A DNA stretch of 41,596 bases from a virus: positions 1 through 41,596 of IMG/VR virus record IMGVR_UViG_3300006810_000110; one strand, given 5' to 3'. Both the position numbers and the translations under genes were made by a program. Below are positions 6,533-15,223 of the stretch, piece by piece. A model generated the notes under the pieces. The model saw nothing but the letters and a program-made list of their open reading frames with translations, had not been told where the DNA came from and made no database searches. The stretch's first letter is position 1. Each line of letters opens with the position of its first letter.

Positions 6533-8415
6533 TGTTTAAGGTCCACTTGCCAGCAACGACTTATCTCAGAAAGAATGTCCCATTCTTCGGAACCAATCAC
6601 TTTCTCAAAGCGTATCGCTCACCTCTGTTGAAAAGCGCAGGGCTGACATTCTTCGGACGAGGAGGTCACGAATTCCACAGTTGGGCTCCAAGTGATGCTG
6701 GTATCAGCACGGACCCCGACGAGCATGACCATCCGCCGTGGAACCACGACCCGAAGACAGGCGAATTGCTTGAAGGCGGTATTCACCCAATTGATTACGT
6801 TCACCGTGACTTGCAACAACGTTTTGGCTTATCGCCAGAGGCCAGTCAGAAAATTATTCAAAATGCCATCGACCGTTACAACAGCAAGCATCCAGAAGAC
6901 GGCAACCATCACTTGCCGAATTTCGATAGTTCGCAATGGAGAAAGGTCTTCATTGGTCCTCACTACGACCATAACGAACAAACACACATGCGAAAAGTAC
7001 GTGGTGCTGACCCTTTGTACGAAGACGGCCCTCGCCCATTGCTGACATACGCTTACAACCGTGGTAACGTCGATGGTGCATCAACGGGTCGCTGGATTGA
7101 CAGTGGTTTTATTCACATGAACAAAGAACTTGGCGAAGTTTTGACAGGTTATGGGGTTCCAGAAGACTTGGCGAACAGTTTGAACTACGTCAAATACAAC
7201 GCTCTTAAGCCCGGTAGTCTGAGCGGAGGCGTTGTTCAGTCGATTGGTAAAGGCGATTATCGAAAGTATCAGCAGTCAGGGCAACTTCCTGACCACTATT
7301 TGACAGACGAGATGCGCCAACAGATGTCTGATGAGCGATTTCATCCTGAAATACATGCACATCAATTGGCAAAGTTGCTTCCTGATGCATTCTTTCACGC
7401 TCCTACGGGTAGCGGTGGAGGACGTGGTGCAGGATTAACAGGTGAATTGTTGGGGCAACATCTCAATACGATGGGTGTAGACCACGGTTTGAGTCCAGAA
7501 GACCTCGACAAAATCGCAGGTACGCGTGTCATGAAGTATCTTTTCCAGCCAAAGCATCAGAAAATTGCTACAACGGGTACTGGAGGAGGCGCTGTAACCA
7601 CACTTTTCAGAGACTTAATGCGTCAAATTGACGCTGACCATAACGATGAACGTTATGGTATGCATTTGAGTCACGCAAAGAATGCAAAGACTGATGCAAA
7701 TCTTCCATTAGCAAGAGCAGCGAACGAGCGCTCAAAGGAAGTTGTAGCCCACATGAGCCTTGCTGCTCACAAATTGATGGAGCAGGGCATGTCCGAAGAG
7801 GACGCTATTGCTGAAATAGCGAGCCGTATGCGTGACGCTGATGTTTCCAAAGGTCGATTTCAACCCGAAGAGGGACTACGAGATACCATTGAGGGCGTTA
7901 TCGACTTGATGCTGGGCGCAACAGGTCACGAAAATTTCTCACTCGGCAAGATTCCAACCGACCCAGACGCGCATCACTTGCGGACACCTGAGGTCGAGTT
8001 CGGACATCACGAAGCACCTGAGCATTGGGGTAAGCGTATTGTCATGGGCGACCATGAACTTGCTCCAATCGGTAACACGGTGCGAGAAGAAGCACCTTTG
8101 AGCGAGCAAGTAAGGGTGCGTCCACCAGCCGAAGAGCCTGCTCCCACTCCTGCACCTGCACCTGCACCAGCGCCAGCGCCAACTGCTGCACCAGTAGCAC
8201 CTCCACCAATGCGTACGGCAACGCCGATGGAGATGGCATTCCAACAAATGCGAGGCTTGCCTCCGCAACAGACGTTCTTTGACGTCGGAACAGGTGGACT
8301 GGTTCAACAAGACCCACGTTTGATTCAGCGCTCTGTCAATGTCAGTCGTGGCATGGACGAGATACGAAAGAAGATTGGCTACTTCGATGGCTTCCTACGA
8401 GGTGGTAAGTCGTGA
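6532..8415 (+). CDS. Large unknown structural candidate with Pro-Ala linker
   Basis: The product has 627 residues. The ATG shares its A with the preceding TGA, so it is coupled to the upstream gene; earlier in-frame starts lie inside that gene. The N-terminal part is rich in His, Asp and Asn. A Gly/Thr-rich stretch lies near residues 285-300 and predicted helices run through 370-470. A Pro-Ala linker (repeats of PA, about 540-560) leads to a C-terminal tail with an RKKIGYF element resembling the RKKMDY element of the preceding protein. No family was recognised. The size and position suggest an internal head or packaging-associated protein. Confidence 0.65.
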   Translation: MFKVHLPATTYLRKNVPFFGTNHFLKAYRSPLLKSAGLTFFGRGGHEFHSWAPSDAGISTDPDEHDHPPWNHDPKTGELLEGGIHPIDYVHRDLQQRFGLSPEASQKIIQNAIDRYNSKHPEDGNHHLPNFDSSQWRKVFIGPHYDHNEQTHMRKVRGADPLYEDGPRPLLTYAYNRGNVDGASTGRWIDSGFIHMNKELGEVLTGYGVPEDLANSLNYVKYNALKPGSLSGGVVQSIGKGDYRKYQQSGQLPDHYLTDEMRQQMSDERFHPEIHAHQLAKLLPDAFFHAPTGSGGGRGAGLTGELLGQHLNTMGVDHGLSPEDLDKIAGTRVMKYLFQPKHQKIATTGTGGGAVTTLFRDLMRQIDADHNDERYGMHLSHAKNAKTDANLPLARAANERSKEVVAHMSLAAHKLMEQGMSEEDAIAEIASRMRDADVSKGRFQPEEGLRDTIEGVIDLMLGATGHENFSLGKIPTDPDAHHLRTPEVEFGHHEAPEHWGKRIVMGDHELAPIGNTVREEAPLSEQVRVRPPAEEPAPTPAPAPAPAPAPTAAPVAPPPMRTATPMEMAFQQMRGLPPQQTFFDVGTGGLVQQDPRLIQRSVNVSRGMDEIRKKIGYFDGFLRGGKS

Positions 8416-9482
8416 GCAAAGTGCTTGTAAGAAAGGCTGTTCAGGCACAGTATCCAGTAGGGGCAGGAGCGCCCATTTTGGTCGTTGGTGGAAATCAAGG
8501 ACGGCGAGGTAATGCGAGGACACTCAGAGAAAGCGCTGGCGGTTTGGCAGGCGGTGCATTAGGTGCACTCGGAGCATTCGCTGGTCAGCATAGAAGTTTA
8601 GGTAGTCTGTTACAAAGTGCCATATCAGGTTCCGCACAAGGAGGCGCTATCGGAAGAGGACTCGGAAGAGTATTCGTGGGTCCAGAAAGTCAAGCGAGAG
8701 CCAACATACGTCAAGATTTGACAGATAGATATGCTTCGGCAAGGGCGGCTGGTGAATTCGATAGGCACGGTATCGTAGCAGGTAAGACACCAAGAACTCG
8801 TGTAGGTGCTATGCTTGCAGGACAAGGTAACGATTCGATGATGGCAAGGCGACTTTCTGAGTTGGAGCAAGCCAAGCAATCAGAAAAGGACGCACAAGCA
8901 ATGGAACGACAGCGACAAGAAGGTCGAGCCAGAGTCATGGGAACAGAAGCGGCTCAGCGAGAAATGGATAGGATGAGGGCTGATTCACAATTCGGTCGAA
9001 ACATGAGGAATGTTATATCCGGTATGCACGGCCTAAGTGACGAAGAAATATACGCTGCTGGTCAGCAAGGTGGCACTGCTGCTCGTTCAGGACAGGGCTC
9101 GGTACGTGTAGAGCCAGCAGGACCAACGCCTAATGTGAACGCTGCTGGATTACCTGTGCAAGTGATTGGTCCGAACACGCCTATGAATATGCTACCTGCT
9201 CCTTCCAATCTGGGTGATACGGCTGCTGGTGAAAATAAGCGTATGGACGATATGGGTAACCAAGCACTGGTAGCACAAGGTACGGATAATGCGCGTGCTA
9301 AAACTGTAGAGGTGACACCTCCTCAACAGCAAGAAGGCGACGTTCAACAACAAGAAGGCGACGTCGGTTCGGCCAATGTAGCGTCTTTTGAAGCATTTGA
9401 ACGACTAAAGCGAGAAAAGGAAAAGCGAGAGCGAGGGTCGCAACAAGGTGACATGTCTGGGCAACAAGAAACGTTGTTTTGA
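8412..9482 (+). CDS. Gly-zipper, Gln-rich helical protein of unknown role
   Basis: The product has 356 residues and starts at a GTG overlapping the previous stop by four bases. Residues 40-90 form an Ala/Gly/Leu-rich stretch with small residues at regular intervals, like a glycine zipper or membrane-active helix. Residues 95-200 are a charged, Arg/Glu/Gln-rich helical region. The C-terminal third is Pro/Gly/Gln-rich and contains a tandem QQQEGDV repeat. No family was recognised. The composition would suit an injected internal virion protein, a suggestion only. It directly precedes the large terminase gene. Confidence 0.6.
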   Translation: MSKVLVRKAVQAQYPVGAGAPILVVGGNQGRRGNARTLRESAGGLAGGALGALGAFAGQHRSLGSLLQSAISGSAQGGAIGRGLGRVFVGPESQARANIRQDLTDRYASARAAGEFDRHGIVAGKTPRTRVGAMLAGQGNDSMMARRLSELEQAKQSEKDAQAMERQRQEGRARVMGTEAAQREMDRMRADSQFGRNMRNVISGMHGLSDEEIYAAGQQGGTAARSGQGSVRVEPAGPTPNVNAAGLPVQVIGPNTPMNMLPAPSNLGDTAAGENKRMDDMGNQALVAQGTDNARAKTVEVTPPQQQEGDVQQQEGDVGSANVASFEAFERLKREKEKRERGSQQGDMSGQQETLF

Positions 9483-9495
9483 GGAGTGATGAGAT

Positions 9496-10977
9496 GTGTC
9501 GGACGTCAATAAACTCATCCACGACATGGACATTGAAATGTCGAAGAAGTCGTTCGATTACTTCTTCACCGAAATCTTGGACTTTGAGTTATCAGACCAT
9601 CACAAAGATTGGCTGAAAGGGCTCAACGGTCATCGCTACTACTGCGTTAAGGCGTCTCGTGACCACGGCAAGTCCGTGTTTTTCATGTCGTATGCGCTTT
9701 GGATTGCAGCGTTTCAACCCAATACGCATATCATGGTGTTCAGTCACTCGTTGGAACAGACACTTGAACACATGCGTTTCATTCGCAACAACATTGAATC
9801 GAGCGATATTCTCAAACATCTCAAGCCTCAAGGTAAGCCTTGGGCAAAATCCTACTTTGAATTTACCAACGGTAGTCGTATCATGGCAAAGTCCGTTGGC
9901 GGTGCTACGCGTGGTTTCTACCCTGACGTTGTTGTTTGTGACGACATTCTATGGGGTACGACCGCTTCTGAACTTCAACGTGCAGCCGACTGGTTCTATA
10001 CCGTTCTTCTTCCTGTTCTTCACCACACTGGTCGTCTGATGATGGTCGGTACACCGTTTTCGTACAACGATTTGTATGCCGAATTGGAAGAGAAAGATAC
10101 GTTCCAAGTTGAAACGTATCCTGCTATTTTGCCAAACGGTGAACCGCTTTGGCCAAGTCGATGGCCACTTGATGCACTTAAGCAACGTGAAGAATCCATG
10201 CCTGCTATCAAGTTCGCTCGTGAGTATCTATGTGAACCTATCCACGATATGTCGAGCATGTTTCCTATGGGCCTGTTGGAAAGGGCAAGAGACAAGAGTC
10301 TCGTCTTGCTCGACAAGGCCGAACAAGAGTTTGATGAAAACGGTGATGCTTCTGGCACGTTCGGTCAGCACTTTATTGGCTGGGACCCAGCGATTGCAAG
10401 TGATGCGAGCGCTGACTACACGGCCATGAGCGTTTTGCGAATCTTACCAGACAGTGATGAGAAGCAGTTGGTGCATGTCGTCAATCAGAAAGGTATGAAC
10501 AGTACGGCTCAGAAGCGACAAATCATCATGCTCAACAGTCGGTTCCGACCTGAACTGATTGAACTTGAAGGTAACAACTTCCAGCGTATGTTTGAGGTCG
10601 AATTGAAAGAGATGCGTGAAGATGTCCCTATCAAGACGTTTATGACAACTCGTCAGAAGAAAGAGAGCATGTTCATGAGTTTACTCATGGCGTTTGAACA
10701 AGGTCAAATCAAAACACCTTGGGGCGATGAACGGAGCAAAGAATACACACGCGCACTTGAGACACAACTCAGTCGCTTTGGTATGCAAAAGAATGGACGA
10801 CTTGAGAGCGTCGGTACGCACGATGACTTGGCCATGAGCCTTGCGTTGGCAAACTGGGCTACAAAGGAATTCAAAGGAAGCATTGTCATGCTTGATGATT
10901 ACCTCGATGGATTTGACCAGTGGTTCGGAGACGTACCACAGAGAACCGTAGCAGGAGCATCTTGGTTTACGATATGA
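9496..10977 (+). CDS. terL: Terminase large subunit
   Basis: The 493-residue protein pumps viral DNA into the procapsid and cuts it. The N-terminal ATPase has a Walker A of the terminase type (SRDHGKS, residues 54-60) and a Walker B (VVVCDD, 145-150). The C-terminal RNase H-like nuclease has GWDPAIASD near residue 295, an acidic centre at ELEGNN, and a final THDDLAMS near 441, which supply the metal-binding acids. The length is normal for the family. The start is GTG at 9496, preceded by GGAGTGATGAG. The portal gene lies one gene downstream, the usual order apart from the endonuclease-like gene between them. Confidence 0.95.
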   Translation: MSDVNKLIHDMDIEMSKKSFDYFFTEILDFELSDHHKDWLKGLNGHRYYCVKASRDHGKSVFFMSYALWIAAFQPNTHIMVFSHSLEQTLEHMRFIRNNIESSDILKHLKPQGKPWAKSYFEFTNGSRIMAKSVGGATRGFYPDVVVCDDILWGTTASELQRAADWFYTVLLPVLHHTGRLMMVGTPFSYNDLYAELEEKDTFQVETYPAILPNGEPLWPSRWPLDALKQREESMPAIKFAREYLCEPIHDMSSMFPMGLLERARDKSLVLLDKAEQEFDENGDASGTFGQHFIGWDPAIASDASADYTAMSVLRILPDSDEKQLVHVVNQKGMNSTAQKRQIIMLNSRFRPELIELEGNNFQRMFEVELKEMREDVPIKTFMTTRQKKESMFMSLLMAFEQGQIKTPWGDERSKEYTRALETQLSRFGMQKNGRLESVGTHDDLAMSLALANWATKEFKGSIVMLDDYLDGFDQWFGDVPQRTVAGASWFTI

Positions 10978-10981
10978 TTAA

Positions 10982-12313
10982 ATGACACCAAAAGTTGGGA
11001 TGTGTATGTGGCCAAGTCTGACAGTAGGAAACCCAAACGCTACTATCGACATGGGTCACGACGTGCTCACAGCCATCGCATCCAACCTCCTTGCACATCC
11101 TCACGTCGATGAGAACATTGCCAAGTCAATTGCTTCTCAGACTGTCATCTTTGAAGAAAGCGATGCGCCTCAGATTCACTACGCTCCTTTTTCTCCGACT
11201 GGTGATGGCTGGTTTGAAGACAAGATTGGCAAAAGCGCTAATCAAGTTATCAGAGATTTGCGAAAGGCACGACGTGTGTTCAAAGAAGACAAGTCTGAAA
11301 TTGACCATCTCATCTCAACGATACGCACACTCAAAAGCACAGAGGTCGAAGCGACCCTTGCTACATTGCCGTGGGGCGAACCTCATCGAGATACCATGCG
11401 AAAAATGGGTTTGAGCGACAAAAACTTACGCTCGCTCCGTTTGTTCGGCAACACAAGAAAGTCGAGCATTGTACGAGCGTGCCATGTATGGGAGAGTGCC
11501 GAAGATGCACTGGCGAAACTCGATGAGTATGAAGACGTCTGGGGTGAAGAAGAAAAGAACGCATGGGTCACGGCCATGGAGATGAAAAAAGAAGCCCGAC
11601 AGATTTGGAGGAACGCTCTTCATCAATTCGATAACCTTTCCAAAGAACAACAGAAATGGATGAGAATGGCAAAGGCCGAGATTGAAGAAAAGGGTGCAAT
11701 GACAGCGAGAACCATTACCAGTAATCTCATCGAAAAAGGCGTACCACGTCTCAATTCCAATCGACTTTCCAAGTTGCTCAACATGTACGGTGAAGAGATT
11801 AACATCATCAAAGGTCATCGTAAAGGTGAGTACATGTGTGTTAGTCGAGAAGGTCTCATCATCAAAGACAACTGGGCGTATGCTGCTGGCTTCCTCGATG
11901 CCGATGGTTATATCACAATCACCGAACGTGGAGAGCCAAGGGCAGGCTTCATTGCGACAGGAGACAGGGGAAGAATGCACTGCGAAGAATTGCACAAACA
12001 CATCGGAGCAGGTGTTCTCCAACTCGACCAAAAGGTGTACAAAGACGGGCAGCGTAGCCAGCATCGTGTCAGTTTTTATGCCAAAGACGATTTGTCAAAA
12101 TTGCTGGACAAACTTACTCCCCATCTCCGTATGAAAGATATGCAGGCCAAAGCGGTCATGGCGTATATTCGTGAAACAGACCCTGTGAAGAAGACACAAC
12201 TCAAGCGATTCGTGCAGTTCTCCAACCGAGAAGGAACAGCGAAAGGTGAGCGTTCTCTGCAAGACTGGGGCGTAGACCGTGACACTGTGATGAGTTGGGC
12301 GGAGGGATTGTGA
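10982..12313 (+). CDS. Winged-helix protein fused to LAGLIDADG homing-endonuclease domain
   Basis: The product has 443 residues. Residues 1-225 are alpha-helical and unrecognised. Residues 235-290 look like a helix-turn-helix or winged helix (TARTITSNLIEKG). At about 299-312 lies AAGFLDADGYITI, a clear LAGLIDADG motif whose acidic residues bind the catalytic metal, followed by about 100 residues with the family's beta-alpha pattern. One motif is seen, so it would act as a dimer or have lost cleavage. It sits between terminase and portal and overlaps the portal start. It may be a mobile endonuclease, or a domesticated packaging or DNA-binding factor; the long N-terminal fusion favours the latter. 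Confidence 0.75.
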   Translation: MTPKVGMCMWPSLTVGNPNATIDMGHDVLTAIASNLLAHPHVDENIAKSIASQTVIFEESDAPQIHYAPFSPTGDGWFEDKIGKSANQVIRDLRKARRVFKEDKSEIDHLISTIRTLKSTEVEATLATLPWGEPHRDTMRKMGLSDKNLRSLRLFGNTRKSSIVRACHVWESAEDALAKLDEYEDVWGEEEKNAWVTAMEMKKEARQIWRNALHQFDNLSKEQQKWMRMAKAEIEEKGAMTARTITSNLIEKGVPRLNSNRLSKLLNMYGEEINIIKGHRKGEYMCVSREGLIIKDNWAYAAGFLDADGYITITERGEPRAGFIATGDRGRMHCEELHKHIGAGVLQLDQKVYKDGQRSQHRVSFYAKDDLSKLLDKLTPHLRMKDMQAKAVMAYIRETDPVKKTQLKRFVQFSNREGTAKGERSLQDWGVDRDTVMSWAEGL

Positions 12314-14055
12314 TGGCTGAAAAAGGCAGAGTAGGAAGATTGTTGGAAACGATTACGAATCCGTTCCGTCGAAGAACGACTCCTGAGCCTCAGATGCCTC
12401 TTTGGACAACGGGCATCCAAGAGCCTGTTCTCGTACAAGGAATTACCATTCCAGCACTGTACGCTGTAGCCAATGAGAATCTGATTCTACGAACTGTTCT
12501 GAGTACACTGCAACAAGAGATTTTTCGACGAGGATACCGTTGGGAGAAGCAGTTTCACAAGAAGTGCGTAGCCTGCGACAAAGAGCATCAGCATGACGTT
12601 GAAGTATGCACTGAATGCAACGGAGAGGTACGTGACCCTGAGCCTGACCAACTGGTGTATCCTCGATGGTTGCTTGACCAGCGCAACTCCATGGAACAGA
12701 CCTTCATGGATGTATTGCGTGAAGTTGAATACGACCTTAACATCACAGACGATGCGTTCTTAGTACTCATCAAGGAATACTACATGGACCCTGAAACCAA
12801 CGAAATTTCGTTTTACAGAATCAAAGAAATCGTACGTGGTGACCCGATTTTTATGCGTATCATTGCCGATAAGCGTGGTGTACGGGGCGGTCGATTCCGA
12901 GTATGCCCTATTCACCGAAACGAAGTCAAGTCGTATTCCGAAGACGACAAGTTCTGTCCTACGTGCAACACAGAAATGGAAGACGTTCATCACGTCAATA
13001 CCGCAGGCTCAGGTAAGACACAGTATTATCTCAAGGGCGAAGTCATTCATGTAAGTAAGTATCAACCTTCAAAGTTGTATGGTCGCAGTCCAGTATCGAC
13101 ACTATGGCGTCAGGCCATGACACTTACGGCGATGGACAATTACATGTACACAGCGTACTCAAAGCGTAGAATACCTCGTGGTATTCTCAGCATTTCGACA
13201 GACAATCTTGAATCAATGAAGGCATTTTGGAAGGCTACCGATGAGAAATTGGAACGTGACCCGCATTACATTCCCAAGATTGCAACAGAGGGTTCTGGCA
13301 AGGGCGGTGTCAATTGGGTCAAACTCATGGACAGCCTTGAAGAAATGCAATACATTCCTGCTCGTGACGAGATGCGACAGCGTATCGCTGCATTCTACGG
13401 CGTATCGAACGTGTTCATGATGGACACAGGTAAATCAGGTGGACTCAACAACGAAGGTATGCAAATTCTTGTTACTAATCGCGCTGTCGAATTCGGTCAC
13501 AAAGTCTACACAGAGCAGTTGTTTCCACGCTTGATGGAACAAATGGATGTAACCGATTGGAAACTTACACTGTATCCGAACGAAGAAGAAGATGAAGTTA
13601 CACGTCTTCGACGAGACGAGATGGAAGTCAATATCGCTCAGCGCATGATGATGATGGGCTACCAGCCAACGCTTGTCGAAGACGCCAGTCGTGACATTCG
13701 CTTCATCTACAAGCAACCTGACCCTACACAACAACCACCTATGCCTCAACAAGGCGCACCTATGGGTGGAATGCAAATGGGCGGAGGCATGGGTACACCG
13801 GGCGCTTTGCCTTCTCGTAACATCCCTCCTCAACTCGCAGCACAGATGGGACGACAAGCACAAGTTCCGGGCGCAGCGAATCCCGGTGGTGAAGGTATGG
13901 GACTGAGAAATCGAGGTCCTGCGAGCCCACAGAATCGAACCAGTATGGGTGCAGGCGCTCCGTTTTCTAGCGTACAACAGCGAGGGGCACCGATGGGCGG
14001 TGTCCAACAGGCGTCCCAAAGTATCATTGATGCACGTAACCCAAGAGGGCAATAG
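12313..14055 (+). CDS. Portal protein with two embedded zinc ribbons
   Basis: The product has 580 residues. GGAGG at 12301-12305 fixes ATG 12313, which shares bases with the previous stop. The portal forms the dodecameric DNA gate of the head. The core shows typical portal features: an N-terminal region with a capsid-exposed wing, the SKYQPSKLYGRSPV segment, and IAAFYGVSNVFMM, as in phage portals that end a long helix before the crown. Unusually, two zinc ribbons are embedded: CVAC with CTEC near residues 85-102, and CPIH with CPTC near 197-220. The C-terminus (from about 475) is Met/Gln/Gly/Pro-rich and disordered. The stop is TAG, followed in frame by TAA three codons on. Confidence 0.88.
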   Translation: MAEKGRVGRLLETITNPFRRRTTPEPQMPLWTTGIQEPVLVQGITIPALYAVANENLILRTVLSTLQQEIFRRGYRWEKQFHKKCVACDKEHQHDVEVCTECNGEVRDPEPDQLVYPRWLLDQRNSMEQTFMDVLREVEYDLNITDDAFLVLIKEYYMDPETNEISFYRIKEIVRGDPIFMRIIADKRGVRGGRFRVCPIHRNEVKSYSEDDKFCPTCNTEMEDVHHVNTAGSGKTQYYLKGEVIHVSKYQPSKLYGRSPVSTLWRQAMTLTAMDNYMYTAYSKRRIPRGILSISTDNLESMKAFWKATDEKLERDPHYIPKIATEGSGKGGVNWVKLMDSLEEMQYIPARDEMRQRIAAFYGVSNVFMMDTGKSGGLNNEGMQILVTNRAVEFGHKVYTEQLFPRLMEQMDVTDWKLTLYPNEEEDEVTRLRRDEMEVNIAQRMMMMGYQPTLVEDASRDIRFIYKQPDPTQQPPMPQQGAPMGGMQMGGGMGTPGALPSRNIPPQLAAQMGRQAQVPGAANPGGEGMGLRNRGPASPQNRTSMGAGAPFSSVQQRGAPMGGVQQASQSIIDARNPRGQ

Positions 14056-14059
14056 GTAG

Positions 14060-14066
14060 TTTAAAG
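14060..14066 (+). promoter_or_regulatory. Possible TATA-like element before the 14091 gene
   Basis: TTTAAAG lies about 28 bases before the ATG at 14091, in the short gap after the portal gene. The spacing suits an archaeal TATA box, but an SD is also present, and the gap is only 35 bases. Weak evidence. Confidence 0.2.
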
Positions 14067-14090
14067 TCAAGGGAAGTATTGGAGATGAGC

Positions 14091-14429
14091 ATGGACTTGA
14101 AGAAACTCGACCCTATGGCGAGAAAGATGAGAACACACGTAGATGAATTCTACAAGGCTTTGGAGAACAGCGATGGTATGTCTGCACGCAGCCACATTGC
14201 TGAAATTATGAAGTACGCTGACTATCTGAACCGAGACATCGACACGGTTGTCTTGAAGCAAGAAAGTCGAGCCACAGGTGTCAATGACATTTACGTCGGC
14301 GGTGTACCTGTCCTCAAGACAGAGGCAGTTCAAGGCGTTCACGAAGTTACGACCAACATCTTGCCGGGTACAATCCGCACCAACCGATTTGGTAAACTGA
14401 ACCGACAGCACAACAACCGTACTCTGTGA
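14091..14429 (+). CDS. Small unknown protein downstream of portal
   Basis: The product has 112 residues. GGAG at 14081-14084 lies six bases before ATG 14091, which is preferred over TTG 14079 and ATG 14085. The N-terminal 60 residues look helical with alternating charges. The C-terminal half contains Gly/Val turns and a basic Asn/Arg tail. No family was recognised. The TGA stop overlaps the next gene's GAGGTGAG ribosome site. Location between portal and head genes suggests a minor head or assembly component. Confidence 0.6.
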   Translation: MDLKKLDPMARKMRTHVDEFYKALENSDGMSARSHIAEIMKYADYLNRDIDTVVLKQESRATGVNDIYVGGVPVLKTEAVQGVHEVTTNILPGTIRTNRFGKLNRQHNNRTL

Positions 14430-14438
14430 GGTGAGTGA

Positions 14439-14813
14439 ATGAGCGACAATGGAGAGGGAAACGTTGCTGAGAAACTCATGGGTGCTTTGATTAGCAAGAT
14501 GGAGAGCATGGACGCAGGTATTCAAGTCCTCAAGGCCGAGAACCAACAACTCAAAGCCATGATTCAAAATCCTACGGCCATGCTACGAAAGGCAGGCTTT
14601 GTCTCTGTATCGACACAGCGACCGCAAGATGTAGTCGAAGACGGATTCAGAAATGACGTTGGCGACCTCTTCCTCAAGGGAGAAGATGGTGATGACATGT
14701 CTTTACCAACAACCAATGCCGAATTCCATAAGATGGAATGGGCTGATATTCACGCATTGGCTGAGCAAGCCAAAGACGCCGGAGCAATCGGCAACCCTAT
14801 GGGAATAGAGTGA
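14439..14813 (+). CDS. Small coiled-coil protein with C-terminal WADIHALA peptide
   Basis: The product has 124 residues. ATG 14439 follows GAGGTGAG. Residues 8-48 form a probable coiled coil (leucines and methionines at heptad-like spacing), and an acidic linker follows. Near the C-terminus is MEWADIHALAEQA. A nearly identical peptide, MDWADVHALAGSV, ends the protease-scaffold protein encoded at 20990-22402. A coiled coil joined to a short conserved tail peptide is typical of scaffold or adaptor proteins, so this may be a second scaffold-like component. No named family was recognised. Confidence 0.65.
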   Translation: MSDNGEGNVAEKLMGALISKMESMDAGIQVLKAENQQLKAMIQNPTAMLRKAGFVSVSTQRPQDVVEDGFRNDVGDLFLKGEDGDDMSLPTTNAEFHKMEWADIHALAEQAKDAGAIGNPMGIE

Positions 14814-14817
14814 TAAC

Positions 14818-15207
14818 ATGCGACCAAGATACGAATTAGCCAACGACAAAGCCTACGAACTTCTGAAAGCAGCAAAGACGCTGGAAGACCGCATCGCAAA
14901 GAAAGAGGGCAGTATGCCTGCTTACGAACAAAGCGAAGGCAGTACAGTAGGTCACGCACGCTTTGAGACGCAACCCGGAAAAGTCCATAACGCATTTTAC
15001 AACACCAACAATGTCGTACCTGAGGTTGAAGACGTAGCCAACAAAGGCGCTATCTCTGAAAACAGCAACATTCTAACGGAGACTTCTCCGTATTATCCAA
15101 CAGCATTCAGTACCACTGGTGCTCTTGAAAACACGGCAGGCGGAGACGGTCCAACCATGACCGACTTGAAAAAGTCCGTAGACCGACTATCCAGCCGTCT
15201 CATTTGA
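14818..15207 (+). CDS. Small unknown head-region protein
   Basis: The product has 129 residues, starting at ATG 14818 just after the preceding TGATAAC. An N-terminal helix (residues 5-33) with Lys/Glu/Leu is followed by a polar Asn/Thr/Glu/Gly-rich middle and a C-terminal helix MTDLKKSVDRLSSRLI. No Cys or membrane segment is present and no family was recognised. It is placed immediately before the giant ligase-like protein gene, with only 16 bases between. Confidence 0.55.
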   Translation: MRPRYELANDKAYELLKAAKTLEDRIAKKEGSMPAYEQSEGSTVGHARFETQPGKVHNAFYNTNNVVPEVEDVANKGAISENSNILTETSPYYPTAFSTTGALENTAGGDGPTMTDLKKSVDRLSSRLI

Positions 15208-15223
15208 ACGGCTGGTGATGTTG

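Noticed and set aside
8136-8200. Tandem DNA repeat resembling an array
   Set aside because: It is a coding Pro-Ala linker (imperfect six-base repeats in frame), not a CRISPR or regulatory repeat.
11426-12064. 212-codon open frame on the - strand
   Set aside because: It lies wholly inside the endonuclease-like gene, has a Cys/Phe/Val-biased translation without motifs, and lacks a ribosome site.
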